A model generated the notes under the pieces. The model was given only the letters and a program-made list of their open reading frames with translations. It was not told the DNA's origin and searched no databases. A DNA stretch of 64,000 nucleotides, from contig JACGCM010001097.1 in the NCBI GenBank assembly GCA_014058105.1, forward strand, positions 248,001 through 312,000, in the 5' to 3' direction. The stretch comes from Kingdonia uniflora. Lineage: Eukaryota > Streptophyta > Magnoliopsida > Ranunculales > Circaeasteraceae. The position numbers and the translations under genes were made by a program. Below, piece by piece: positions 22,601-33,239 of the stretch. Each line of letters begins with the position of its first letter. Within the stretch, counting starts at the first letter, position 1.

Positions 22601-24662
22601 ACGTCCACTTACCTTAAATACGCCCTATAAATTGTGGTTTGGAAAAAAACTGAATGTTCATTATTTCTGGGTTTTTGGAAGTAAATGTTTCATCTTTAGA
22701 GATCGAGAAAACATTGGGAAATTTTACTCTCAGAGTGATGAATGTATTCTTTTGGGTTACTTAATAAATAGTAGAGCATTTCGAGTCTACAATTTGAGAA
22801 CCAAAGTGATGATGGAGTCCTGTAATGTGGTAGTAGATGATACTTGTACCATTGGTTCTACAGATGTGAGAGAAGATGACTGTACAACGAAATCTCTATA
22901 ACCATCTACTGATATTCCTGTATCGAGTCCTACATCAAAGAATGATTCTCCGGTGTCTACTCCACGATATCCAGTTCTGACATCCCCTCCCACTCCAAGT
23001 GTACCTCAACCCGGATGACATCAAGTTCGTACAAATCACTCACATGTCGATATTATTGGGGATGCTACTTCTCGAGTTCAAACTATAAGCCAACACCATG
23101 AGACGGTTAACTGTGTTTATTATGTCTCGGTGATTGAACCAACCACAGTAAAGGAAGCTCTTTTAGACGAATATTGGCTTCATGCGATGCAAGATGAGCT
23201 TCGACAGTTTCAACTTCAAGATGTTTGGGATTTGGTTCCACGTCCTTCAAGTACAAATGTTATTGGGACTAAATGGGTTTATAAGAACAAATATGACAAA
23301 CTTGGGAATGTAATTCGAAACAAAGCTCGATCGGTCGCTCAAGGGTACAATCAAGTAAAAGGGGTTGATGTTGCTGAAATGTTTGCCCCTACTGCCAGAC
23401 TTGAGTCTATTCGGTTATTGTTCGCTCTTGCTTGCAATTAAAAATTTAAGTTATATCAAATGGATGTGAAGAGTGCATTTCTGAACGGGCTCTTAGAGGA
23501 AGAAGTGTATGTGTCTCAACCAAAAGGGTTTGAAGATCTTCATCATCCCGATCATGTGTTCTACTTGAAGAAGGCTCTTTATGGTTTGAAGCAAGCTCCT
23601 CGCGCTTGGTATGAACGACTTTCCAATTTCCTCTTAGCTAAGGGATTTGTTCGAGGGGGAGTTGATAAAATGTTATTTATCCAACGGAAGGGAGGCGCGA
23701 TACTAGTTGCTCAGGTATATGTAGATGATATTGTGTTTGGTTCTACTTTAAGTTCACTAACCTCTTCTTTTGCAGCTTTAATGAAAAGTGAATTTGAAAT
23801 GAGCATGGTTGGGGAACTAACTTACTTCTTAGGTCTCCAAATACCACAAATGGACAGAGGAATGTTTCTTTCTCAATCCACGTATGCTAGGGATCTTGTG
23901 AAAAAGTTTGGTCTCTCTTCTGCAAAGCATGCTAGGACACCCATGAGTACCACAACAAAGCTAAGTAAGGACTCGACAGGTAAGGATGTTGATCAAAAGA
24001 CGTATAGAAGTATGATAGGTAGTTTACTTTATCTTACTGCTACTCGTCCTGATATTATGTTTAATGTATGCATATGTGCTCGTTATCAAGGTAGTCCGAA
24101 AGAGTCTCATTTACAGGCTGTTAATCGCATTATTCATTATGTATGTGGGACTTCTGATTTTGGCTTATGGTATTAACATGACACAACCTCCGAGGTTATT
24201 GGGTATTCTGATACAGATTGGGCAGGTAATACAGATGATAGGAAGAACACTTCTGGTGGATGCTATTATATTAGAAATAATTTTGTGGTTTGGCAGAGCA
24301 AGAAGAAGAATTGTATTTCCCAATCTACAGCATAAGCGAAGTATATTGCTGCGGGTAGTTGTTGTACTCAATTGATTAGGATGAAACAGATGGTGCTGGA
24401 CTATGGAATAGTCCAGGGGACAATGTCAGTATTTTGTGACAATACGAGTGCGATCAATATCTCCAAGAATCCTGAACAATATTCCAGAACCAAGCATATC
24501 GACATTCGGTTCCACTTCATCCGAGATCTTGTTGAGCGCAAGATAATCAGTGTTGAGTATGTTCCTACAGAGAGTCAATTAGCCGATTTTTTCACCAAGC
24601 CGTTAGATGTAATGAGGTTTGAGCTTTTAAGACGGTCGATTGGTGTCTGCTCTATTGATTAG
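19606..24662 (+). pseudogene. copia gag-pol polyprotein gene, degenerate
   Basis: Gag starts MSSKKFGGPVNRPPLFDG. One frameshift near 20190 moves the reading to a frame that then stays open, apart from point stops, to 24662. In order: zinc knuckles CFKCHKFGHYAHSC (20550) and CSLCGRKGHIASYC (21340); protease YMDSGCSRHM (21605); integrase HQRLGHINF (21987), LELIHMDLMGP (22167), VDDFSRY, and QSDRGGEF to QKNGVAERKNR (DD35E); [18 protein letters not shown] (23461), YVDDIVFGS (23720); RNase H SDTDWAG (24210), FCDNTSAINIS, SRTKHIDIR. Stops interrupt it at about 20412, 20790, 21477, 22326, 22899, 23439, 24174 and elsewhere, so the element cannot move unaided. Confidence 0.9.
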
Positions 24663-26037
24663 GTATGTCTTTTACTTCCTTTTTACACGATTTTGGTAGA
24701 CTATCACAGTGATTTATGCTTGGCCAGATACGTTTTCTAATTTAATGTTAGGACAGTTCAGTATAGTGTTTACTTAAATTTGATTTCGCTCACGGCAGTT
24801 AACTATCGCATACTTAGATAGCTAGGCATTCAGTGATATTATACTTTAGGATACATGTAGAGACTTCGTACCTAATGTTATGTGAAGATCTGGCCTTCTT
24901 TATTAGCTCCGAGTGTTCTGAAACTTACTCCTCCTTTTTGATCTTGTTATTTTGATCTCATTTCGTTTCCTTTCTCAATTGTCAAATGGTAAGCTCAAGT
25001 TCAAGTTAGTTTAATAGAACATTCCATATTTTTATTCGAGGCGGAAAAGTGATTGTGTTCAACCGAAGATGTGATAATAGGCATTTTATTGCTACACATT
25101 TTTTGCCTTTGTTATGTCTAACCCTATTTTTTATCCACTTGCAGCCCCTTGTGCCTTAAAATATGTTATTTCTTTTCTACCAAAATTCCTTGTTTTTACC
25201 CATTTGTTCTGAAACGGTTCAGTAAAAAAAAAGGGGAAAAGAAGTATATGAATAATTTTTGGGGGAAGATGCAGAGAAGAATGACAGAATAAAAAGAAGT
25301 ATATGTATGACATTTTAGTATCTCAATTTAATAAAAAAAAAAAGGAAAAGATATGGAGAGGTATATCTCTTAGTGTACTTAATAAAAAGGAGAATGACAG
25401 GAGATCTGTTTGTCTTCAAGTGAGAAGGGAGAGTTAATGTTACTGTAGTCTCAGAATGCCAGCAAAACACCTACTCTATCATTTCCCTACCCGTGCCTAC
25501 ATTATAACATTTTTAAGACCTGTTTGATCTTGAGTTTAACACAGCTAGTTTAGTGGAGATGAGAAATATGAAGTCTATATTAATTAACTTGATACCATTA
25601 ATGACAATTGATTTCCTTTCCATGAGATCTTCCAGCTCACAGTGCGTTGCTTATTTGATGAAATCTGAGTCTTTCTTTGCATATTACTCATGCTCATATT
25701 TCACACAGAGTGTTAGCTAGTCAATTCTCAGTGACTTCGAGTGACCACCAATGAGAGGCCTAAGTTGAAACAACTTTCATTTTAGTGTCTTATTTCTGAA
25801 TGTTGGGTCTGTCGAATGCATGGTACTGTTTTATGTTGACTGCGCATACACACTCTGAGTAAATACTTATTCTGTCTGAATTTTCTATTGAATGATGTCC
25901 TATCTGAGATTCATATACCCTATGATTATTCACTGATATCGAGTAGACAGGGGAAGTATTCTATTCTTTTTCTTTGTGTTGTTTTGCTTTTGGTTTTCAT
26001 TTTTTTTTCTATATCTATGAAAAAAAAAGGTTCTTTA
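24663..26037 (+). other. copia spacer between pol and the third ORF
   Basis: About 1.4 kb of AT-rich DNA without a sustained reading frame. It has A-rich runs at 25224, 25330 and 26020. I see no domain or repeat in it beyond these. Confidence 0.5.
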
Positions 26038-26398
26038 TATTCGAATAAGAATTTCTTCCTATTCTAATAATCTACCTCAGCGTCGTTTTGATTCGAAATT
26101 TCCATTTCCTATTCGAATAGGAATTTTCCTTATTCGAATAATTTTCCTCAGTGTTTTTTGTCCTTAAAAAGTTTCCATTTCCTATTCGAATAGGAATTTT
26201 TTCCTATTCGAATAATTTTCCTCAGTTTTTTTTGTGTCTTCAAAAATTTCATTTTCTATTCGAATACGATTTTCCTATTCGAATAAGTAGGTTCAGCCCT
26301 TATTTTAAAAAAATTGGAGGAAAATTGTTATTCAAATAGGCTTTGATCCTATTCGAATAGAGGTCGTTTTTGTTTGTTTTTTTACTTCGATATAAATA
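26038..26398 (+). promoter_or_regulatory. internal promoter-like region with TATTCGAATA array
   Basis: Eight perfect TATTCGAATA palindromes (26038, 26110, 26130, 26183, 26205, 26257, 26276, 26350) and at least two imperfect ones stand in pairs about 20 bases apart. The pairs are separated by CCTCAG-containing spacers, as in the LTR U3. TATAAATA follows at 26391-26398, then a leader of about 560 bases to the ATG of the third ORF. The same palindrome and spacer type in the LTR suggests this is a second promoter, unrelated to splicing from the LTR transcript. This is inference from layout. Confidence 0.6.
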
Positions 26399-26962
26399 CC
26401 ACACTTGGTTTTTTATTACTCACTCCTCACTCCTCACTCAACTCTCTAACGCTGTCTCTTTCTCTACAATTAATTTTTCCAAATTACGATACTTCTTTGC
26501 ACAAATTACTTGTTTCCATCACTCGCTACTTGGATCGTGCGCAATTTCTCATCTTGGATTCTCAATTCGACAATTTTGGTGAGACAATCGTAATTCTAGG
26601 GTTAGTCTTTGAATTTCTCTTTACTTCTTCATGGTTAGTTTCATCTTCTTACTCTTGTTATACACTTGATTCGTCGTACATTGTATGGATTGGTGTTGTT
26701 TGGTTTGAATTTGGAGACATTGATTGCACTGCTAGTGCTTGGGTTGTTGCAGTAACTTTGAATGAACTGGTATTGGGTATGTTGTTGGTGGAGTTTTGGG
26801 TGATTGAATTCAAGGAGGTGATTCAGTGTATCTTGGGGTCCCCTGCTTAACCGTGTGGGTTAAGTTTGGGGAAATTGGGGTTTTTTGCTTGCAGGTTTTT
26901 ACGGAGTTTGCTTGGTCGTTGTGTTTCTTTAGTTATAGTGGATTCTTCGTACTATATTTGAT

Positions 26963-28213
26963 ATGGCAAGAGTGAAACGTCCTCAGGAGGATTCTTCTGT
27001 TCCCAACTCGAGCAATACGGCAAAACGAGGACGGACGACTCGAGGCACTAGGACGGGTCCGCCTCGCACCCTCCCTCGAGTAACTAGCGGAGCAGGGGGG
27101 TCTAGTGCAGGAGCACGAGGTCATTATCCTCCAAACTGGGAAACTCCGAAATCAAGTTTTAAATTTTGCGGATATCAGAAAGAGGTAACTTTGGATAGAG
27201 TAGAACTGTGTGCTAAATATCCTAATATTTTCATGATTTTTGATATTTTTGATATACATGGTTGGACGAGGATTATGGAACCGAAGATGCCGTGCTACCC
27301 TCGTTTAGTTCGACTTTTCTATACCACTCTCCGGGTTGTCCAAGGTACCGGAATTAACAAGACATTCTGTGTAACCATTGATGGGACTGATTTTCATATC
27401 GACTCAGATGATATTCGGACAGCGTTTGGCCTCGGAGAGTCTGTCATCTCAGATGTGCCACCTTTGGAGTAGCCTCTGGTTATTTTAGAGTTTCCACCCA
27501 AGGAGGTGATGGAGGAGGAGCTTATTGTTTCGGGAAGGAAGAAAGGAACATATCTGAAATGCAAGAACGTGAGCCCAGAACTTTGTCTCTTCCATATGGT
27601 GGCTCACAGGAACATCATTCCCCAACTGGGGAACAAGAATGTTCTCGTGGGCAATATGATTTATTTAGTATATCTTTACGCTAAAGGGCTAAGCGTTGAT
27701 TTGGTTCTGATTATTCTACATGAGATGTTTGCCACCACAAACCCGAACAACTAGACTCGTCCTTTGCCTTACAGCAGGCTTATCGCTCAGATTCTTACAG
27801 ATTTAGGTAATATGATTCATCCTGATGAGGAAATTAATGAAAAAAATGAAGTGATTAACTCTCGGTATTGGGAGAATAGCAGAAAACATATGCTTCCAGT
27901 TTCGGAGTTAGAGACTGAATGAGATATAGCGGACTCGGGGAATGAATTTATACCTGCCATACGAGCTACGAGATCTTCTACTTCTAGGACTGCTCCTACT
28001 GATTTACGTGACCCTTCTGCTTTGGCTCCTACTGAGTTGGTTCCACCAGATTTAGCTGCTTTGCACTCCTACATAGAGACTCGTTTTACTAGGATGGAGA
28101 CACAGATCCAGTCTCAGTTTCAAATATTCACGGCTGCACTTGGTTGGCTTCAGACTTCTATGGATGCCTTGAGCAGTGGTCCTCCAGCTCCAGATAGAGA
28201 TGAGCAGTCTTAG
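26963..28213 (+). pseudogene. third ORF of the copia element (plant-transposon-protein-like)
   Basis: One frame of 417 codons with three in-frame stops (27470, 27752, 27920). The N-terminus MARVKRPQEDSS is basic, Ser/Gly/Arg-rich and unstructured. The middle contains YPPNWETPKSSFKF, DIFDIHGWTRIMEPK, VTIDGTDFHIDSDDIRTAFGL and ELCLFHMVAHRNIIPQLGNK. The C-terminus has SRTAPTDL and a helical LHSYIETRFTRMETQIQSQF segment. The middle resembles the putative plant transposon protein domain often found in ORFs of plant mobile elements; this is recalled, not searched. I see no signal peptide or membrane segment, so it does not look like an envelope glycoprotein. The upstream promoter-like array suggests separate expression. 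Confidence 0.65.
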
Positions 28214-28708
28214 AGGAGTAGTCTTCTTTTGCTTTTTTTGTTTTTCTTAGTGTTTCTCATCTTTGTGACTGTTTCAGACTATATTATTTTGACTGCCTAT
28301 TTTTTTTGGGAAGTCATTTTTTTAATATGTTATGTATTAACAGTTTCTTTTCTAATGGATGCTCTAACAGTTTAATGATATTGTTATTCTTATATTTCCA
28401 TTTTTTGTGACTATATTTTATTTGGCATATTTGATATGATTTCATTATTCTCTTTTTCTGTCCACATACCCTTTGTTCTTCTGTGTCAAAAAGGGGGAGA
28501 GATGTTCCTGACAGGTAAGTCAGGTAAGTTATTTTTGTTCTCTGAATCCATTATTTTGAATGTGAACGGTTACCTGATTTATCATGTTTAATGTGCAGGG
28601 ATTTCAGAGGATATGCTTTTGAGGATGGGTGTTCAGTGAGTGAGTCAGTTCATTGTGTTTGTAATTTTTTCTTTGATTACCTAGTTCATGTTTTGACACA
28701 AAATAAAA

Positions 28709-28721
28709 CAAAGGGGGAGAT
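28709..28721 (+). other. polypurine tract of the copia element
   Basis: AAAGGGGGAGAT directly precedes the 3' LTR start TGAAAC. It is the expected plus-strand primer site. Confidence 0.85.
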
Positions 28722-29760
28722 TGAAACATCCATTTTTGGAGTTTGCTTCATTTAGTGTCTAGAGTAGGCGTCAACATTTTCTCGTGGTTATCCGGCGTCA
28801 GTAAGTGCATGAGGAGCGACTACAGCTGGGCAGACTGACTCTGAACAGGTAAGTGGGTTTCTAACTCTTTGCTCTAAAAAGTCAAGCCTATGCCTTTTAC
28901 AGAGTATGAAAAACTAATAAGAATGTTTGCCTTTAGAAAATAAAGCTTCTATTCGAATAGAGTATTTTCTATTCGAATAGAGATGGAAAGACTTCTTCTA
29001 TTCGAATGGGATTTTGGTCTATTTGAATAACTTACTTCAGCGTGATTTCAAGCTTGGAAAGATTTCTTCTATTCAAATAGGATTTTGTTATATTCGAATA
29101 ACTCACTTCAGCGTGATTTCCAGCTTGATCCTATTCGAATAGGATTGTCTTTATTCGAATAGAGCCCGTGTTTTCTGTTTCGTTATTTAAGACATACTTA
29201 CCTATTTTTTTTCAAATTTACTTCTTGAAAACCTATATTTTTAAGGGCTTTCTTTTGAGAGTGAAGAAAGATCTTCTTTGAGAAATTCAAGAGAGAATCA
29301 AATCACTCTAATCTTGAATTAATCTATTGATCAGGAAACCCTAGCCATGAATTAAAGAACTTGAGCGATTCAAGACTTGGAGCTTCAACGAGAGATTGAA
29401 GCGAGGCATTGCGAGAACGCGGGATTGATTGCAAGAAGATTACTCGGAAGAGAGATGACCATGAGAGGTGTTTATCGAGTCTGTAAGTTATTAAATTCGT
29501 GTAGTTCTTTTTCATATAGTGGATTGTTTAGTTGTTGGGGATTCGACAACGACCTGTGGGTTTTTCTCTTGAGAATGGTTTTCCCACAGGGTTAAAAATC
29601 ATTACATGCTTCTTTAATTTCCAACTACTTGTCTGACATTAGATAATTGGATTAACTTGATTTAAGTTTATCTTAGACCATTAATTCAGAGGATCTAGGA
29701 CCTGACAATTTATACCTAAAACAATTGAAATTGATTAGTCTCAAGCGTCTAGGAATTTTG
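28722..29760 (+). repeat. 3' LTR of the SIRE-like copia element
   Basis: It starts TGAAACATCC and ends at 29760, where the terminal CA of the 5' LTR reads TG. The TATTCGAATA array is present with perfect copies at 28950, 28970, 29091, 29132 and 29152 and three or more mutated ones. It has one more unit than the 5' LTR near 28970. The target duplication CACTT follows. Confidence 0.9.
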
Positions 29761-29765
29761 CACTT

Positions 29766-30035
29766 TTGCTTTGTTAACAACATTGACAAGCTAAGGACTA
29801 AGTTCTTAGTGCCTGCAGAGACAACCAAAGCAATCCCATACTACTGAAACAAGTAAATCTTAAGTAGTAATATAGTGTCACTTGCAACTTCAACCTGTGA
29901 CGCTCCTTTCCATCTAATTTATTGTAATAATCAAGTTAATTTTTGTTTACTTTGATTTTCTCCTCCTAGTAATTTGGCATATAGCTGCTCAATTCCAACA
30001 TCTCCGAACTAAGATCATTGGTACCCAATAACGCA
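29766..30035 (-). pseudogene. second LEA_2/NHL gene remnant (3' end)
   Basis: This stretch matches the 3' coding end of the LEA_2 gene at 14925-15130 in the same orientation. The GTGTCACTTGCAACTTCAACC block and the block around TACCCAATAACGCATT correspond to the region encoding NALLGSN through the stop. Frameshifts prevent a continuous reading. The copia target site falls just downstream of it, so before that insertion the two LEA_2 genes were tandem neighbours. The rest of the gene is missing, cut by the LTR fragment starting at 30036. Confidence 0.6.
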
Positions 30036-30180
30036 TTATTCCTAATTAGATTTTTCACCTCTTTATGCTCTATAAAAGTGAGGCTAGGTTCTCTATTTTA
30101 TGGATTGTTGAAGTTGTTTTAAGAATTAGGTTTTAGTTATTTAGTTTGTGTTTTAGAGTGAGAAAAAACCATAATCTTAA
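30036..30180 (+). repeat. LTR-like fragment, copy of 12160-12315
   Basis: ATTCCTAATTAG, GCTCTATAAAAGTGAGGCTAGG and TTAGGTTTTAGTTATTTAG match the first copy in order. The repeat begins abruptly inside the second LEA_2 remnant. Both copies lie on the 3' side of a LEA_2 gene region. 30181-30334 holds nothing recognised. Confidence 0.5.
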
Positions 30181-30334
30181 ATTAGGTATAAATTGGCGTA
30201 ATATATTTTTCGTTTAGAGTTTACGTCAGTATGTGTATATTGTTTGTCAATGCTTGGTCAGCTATTTATGGAGCAAGATAATCCCAAAAATGATATGATA
30301 TTTAGATTCGGATGAGGATTTTCATCGAACATGT

Positions 30335-30781
30335 ACCGTAAGAAACAAATAATCACTAACACAAGATTTAGCGTGGAAAATCTTTGAATATTTTAAAAAA
30401 CACGACTTTTCTTGAGGATTTAAAAATAATGATCTTATTGAGAGTGACTAGCTATTACAAAGAATATTATGAATAGTTTTGTATAGACTTTCTTGATAGG
30501 AAAAGTATGTGTCCCTTTTTTCTGTAGTTATCTGGTCCTATTTATAGGTTTTAATATGATTGTTTTATGATCATTATTTACTTTAATGACGAACGTTACA
30601 ATCATAGTTTTGATGAGTCTTCATAATGGTTGTATAACAGCTTGAGTAACTCTTCTTCTTGTAACGACTTCATTAAATGGCGTCGTGTGTCAACGAGTTC
30701 AGGCTGTTTCCATGGAGGTCGATTAGCTGCATGTTGGTCGAAGCTAGGACTTGAGCTCGAGATTCATAATAGGCCATTACA
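30335..30781 (-). repeat. 3' LTR of gypsy family A
   Basis: On the - strand it starts TGTAATGGCC right after AAGAGGGGGCGGA. It contains TATAAATAGGACCAG (TATA, about 30545) and the block TCTCAATAAGATCATTATTT. Compared with the LTR at 46565 its last 70 or so bases (the CGAAATTAGGCTCTTACA end) are missing or replaced. Confidence 0.8.
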
Positions 30782-30859
30782 TCCGCCCCCTCTTAACTAA
30801 AAGCACAAGTGGTTTTGGTTGAGAAGTTCATCCTATATCCGTTTTTGTCTTGACTTGTA

Positions 30860-32200
30860 ATATGTTGGCTAATTTGGATGAACCTGTTGTCAACATGAAA
30901 TATGTTGTAATATTGTAGATATGTTGGTCGCATTGGATAAACCAATTGTGGACATGTAATATGTAATTTGTTTGGTCGAATTGGACGCACCAATTATCCA
31001 CCTGTAATGTATTAGAAGATCGAATTAAATAAAGTAATAATCGATCTGTTATGTATTAGAAGATCGAATTGGATGAACCAATAACCGATCTGTAATGTAA
31101 TAGTAAAATTGGGATGAACCCATTAGTTATCTGCAATATAGTAGACGTGCTCTGTATATATGATATAGTAGAATAGTACTTATATGAGATAGTAGAAAAG
31201 TACTATAATGTAGCTCAGTCAAACATAAGTATTTTATTAGTGTAAGAATGACGTACAAAAATGTAAAAAATAGTAGAAGAATGTTGTATGAGATAGTAGA
31301 AGAAAACTCTAATGTAGGTCGGTCAAACACAAGTATTTCATTAATGTAAGAACGATGTACAAAAATATAAGAGATAGTAGAAGAGTACTCGGATGTAGGT
31401 CGGTCAAACACAAGAATTTTCTTAGTGTAAGAACGACGTACAAAATGGATAGAAATAGTAGAATGTAAACTATGATATGTAGCCTGTAATATGTAATCTG
31501 TATGATCGAATTGGACGAACCAATAACCGACCTATAATATATTAGATGGGTTGGTCAAATTGGGATGAACCAATAACCGACTTGTAATGTATTAGATTAT
31601 GCTATCTATTGGTTGAATTTGGACGAACTAATTATCGACCTGTAATATACTAGATATGTTGGTCGAATTGGACGAACCAATAACTGACCTGTAATGTATT
31701 GGTCGAATTGGGATGAACCAATTGTTAACTTGTAATATGTTGGTCGAGCTCGCCCCCAAGTATGATGTAAGTTGATTAGATTAATAATGAGGTCGAACAT
31801 TTTGTCAGAAGCTAAGGTCGAGCTCGGCCCAAGTATGATTTAAGTCGATTGACGGAATCCAATACTTAGAGTTTGTATGTTGACGGAAGAAAGTAGTAGT
31901 TTATGTATCAATTTCAAGAATGACTCAACTCGAATACCTCGAACACCTTATTGGATATGAGATGGATAATAAACTGTAATAGCCTCGAGTACCTCGACCT
32001 CAAGTACTTTATTAGATACAATCTTGTTAACGGCTTGAATTGAGAGCTGATAAAATGCTCAATAATAAGGTTGAGCATTGAGTTTGAAGCTGAGGTCGAG
32101 CTCGCCCCTAAGTATGATTTAAGTCGATTGACGGAATCCAATACTTAGGGTTTGTATGTTGAAGAACGCAAGCAGTAGCTTTTATGTCGACCTCGAGCAC
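30860..32200 (-). repeat. tandem and dispersed short repeats of family A 3' region
   Basis: Two repeat types occur. One is about 45-60 bases, of the form GGTCGAATTGGACGAACCAA then TAACCGACCTGTAATGTATT, with about eight copies at 30860-31130 and 31495-31745. The other is about 75-100 bases (GTAGGTCGGTCAAACACAAG then TTAGTGTAAGAACGACGTAC), three to four copies at 31190-31450. A direct duplication with GTATGATTTAAGTCGATTGA lies at about 31805-31890 and 32085-32165. No coding sequence is seen. Confidence 0.75.
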
Positions 32201-32639
32201 CTTATTAGATATGAGCCTGATTTGTGAAGGTATTGTATTCTCGACGTAAACTGGAAGTTTCTAAAGAAGAATAGGTGAGTTGTGAAGTGCATCAACAATG
32301 TTGTTTGTGTTACTCAAACGGAACGAGTCGAGTAATCTTTGTTATCCAATTCGGATTAAATCCAAAAGGATGCGATGAAAAGAAGTAAGCCTTATGCATC
32401 CTTTGTATCCGCAGAGCAATACCTCCTTTATTAAGGAGTCTTTTCTTTCATGCATTAACTACATGTAGTTTTTCTGTTCCTGTAACCGCATCATGGTGTT
32501 GAGCTAAAACATCGCCCAAACTGTCTATTTTGGGCCTTAAGGTACTTCTCCCTCTATAAAGTTCCAACGGTCTTGCTACTAGATAGTAACTACTCGTCAC
32601 TCTAACATAGTGTTTGATGGCAGGCCTACTAGTAAAGTA

Positions 32640-33165
32640 TCATGTCCAATACGAATTTCGACGATCCGCATATGGGAAGAAGTCTTCTATTTTGAGCGGC
32701 CACGACTCATTTGTTGAATATTTTGCATCAGTATAAATGGACGGAGTTGAATAAAGGACGTTGACATGCCCATCCATGTTTACATAATGAATGAACTTGT
32801 CCATCTGCCGAAACCATGAATTTGCATATTGATACTTAAAACTCATCCCCATCATCCACATTACATGATTTGTGCGAGTTATATTAGCCTGGAGGAGGTT
32901 CATAGTTCTCCAAAAAAGCACCAACAAAAATCTGCGCGGAGGAGCCAATGGTCTTCGAGCCCTGCCAAATAACTTTAAGAGACTTGTCATTTTCTCTATC
33001 TTGGTAATCGATTCGACCAAAGAAAGAGAGTCAAATCTAACGTCTGCTCCCAACAAAGAAGCTTGCACTGCTGAGTGTCCAAAGGGATCGATCTGCCAAC
33101 CAAATCTTGGAGTCTCATTAAACTCTTATTTGATAAACCAGTGCCTAAGAGTTGTCTGATCAATC
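32640..33165 (-). pseudogene. intron-less fragment of a GH38 alpha-mannosidase gene
   Basis: The - strand reading gives [13 protein letters not shown], then GWQIDPFGHSAVQASLLGAD, a frame-shifted stretch, then QANITRTNHVMWMMGMSFKY, QYANSWFRQMDKFIHYVN, YSTPSIYTDAKYSTNESWPL, and ends near FPYADRRNSYWT. The motif GWQIDPFGHS carries the catalytic region of family 38 glycosyl hydrolases, and the later blocks are typical of plant vacuolar/apoplastic alpha-mannosidases. Sequence between NYEPP-like residues and QANITR is deleted. No intron interrupts the blocks, although plant genes of this family have many, so a cDNA origin is likely. Orientation equals that of element A. It is a dead fragment. Confidence 0.8.
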
Positions 33166-33239
33166 AGAACACCAAGTACCCAAAACACCTACACGCAGAA
33201 TCTTTAAACGAAATGCACGAAGCTTTAGGACCCAAAATC

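Larger units (their letters stand above)
18516..29760 (+). mobile_element. complete SIRE-like Ty1/copia retrotransposon
   Basis: The element is 11.2 kb with two LTRs of about 1.02-1.04 kb, a perfect CACTT target duplication (18511-18515 and 29761-29765), a TGGTATCAGAGC primer site, a gag-pol reading frame in copia order (protease, integrase, RT, RNase H), a third ORF, and the polypurine tract AAGGGGGAGA before the 3' LTR. Length, long LTRs, zinc knuckles and the extra ORF downstream of pol point to the SIRE/Maximus lineage. Both LTRs are complete but have diverged visibly and all ORFs carry stops, so the insertion is not recent. It lies between two LEA_2 gene remnants. Confidence 0.9.

Noticed and set aside
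26374..26850. 158-codon ORF between the palindrome array and the third ORF
   Set aside because: It is hydrophobic, low-complexity leader sequence without recognisable domains. It ends before the third ORF in another frame, so it is treated as leader.
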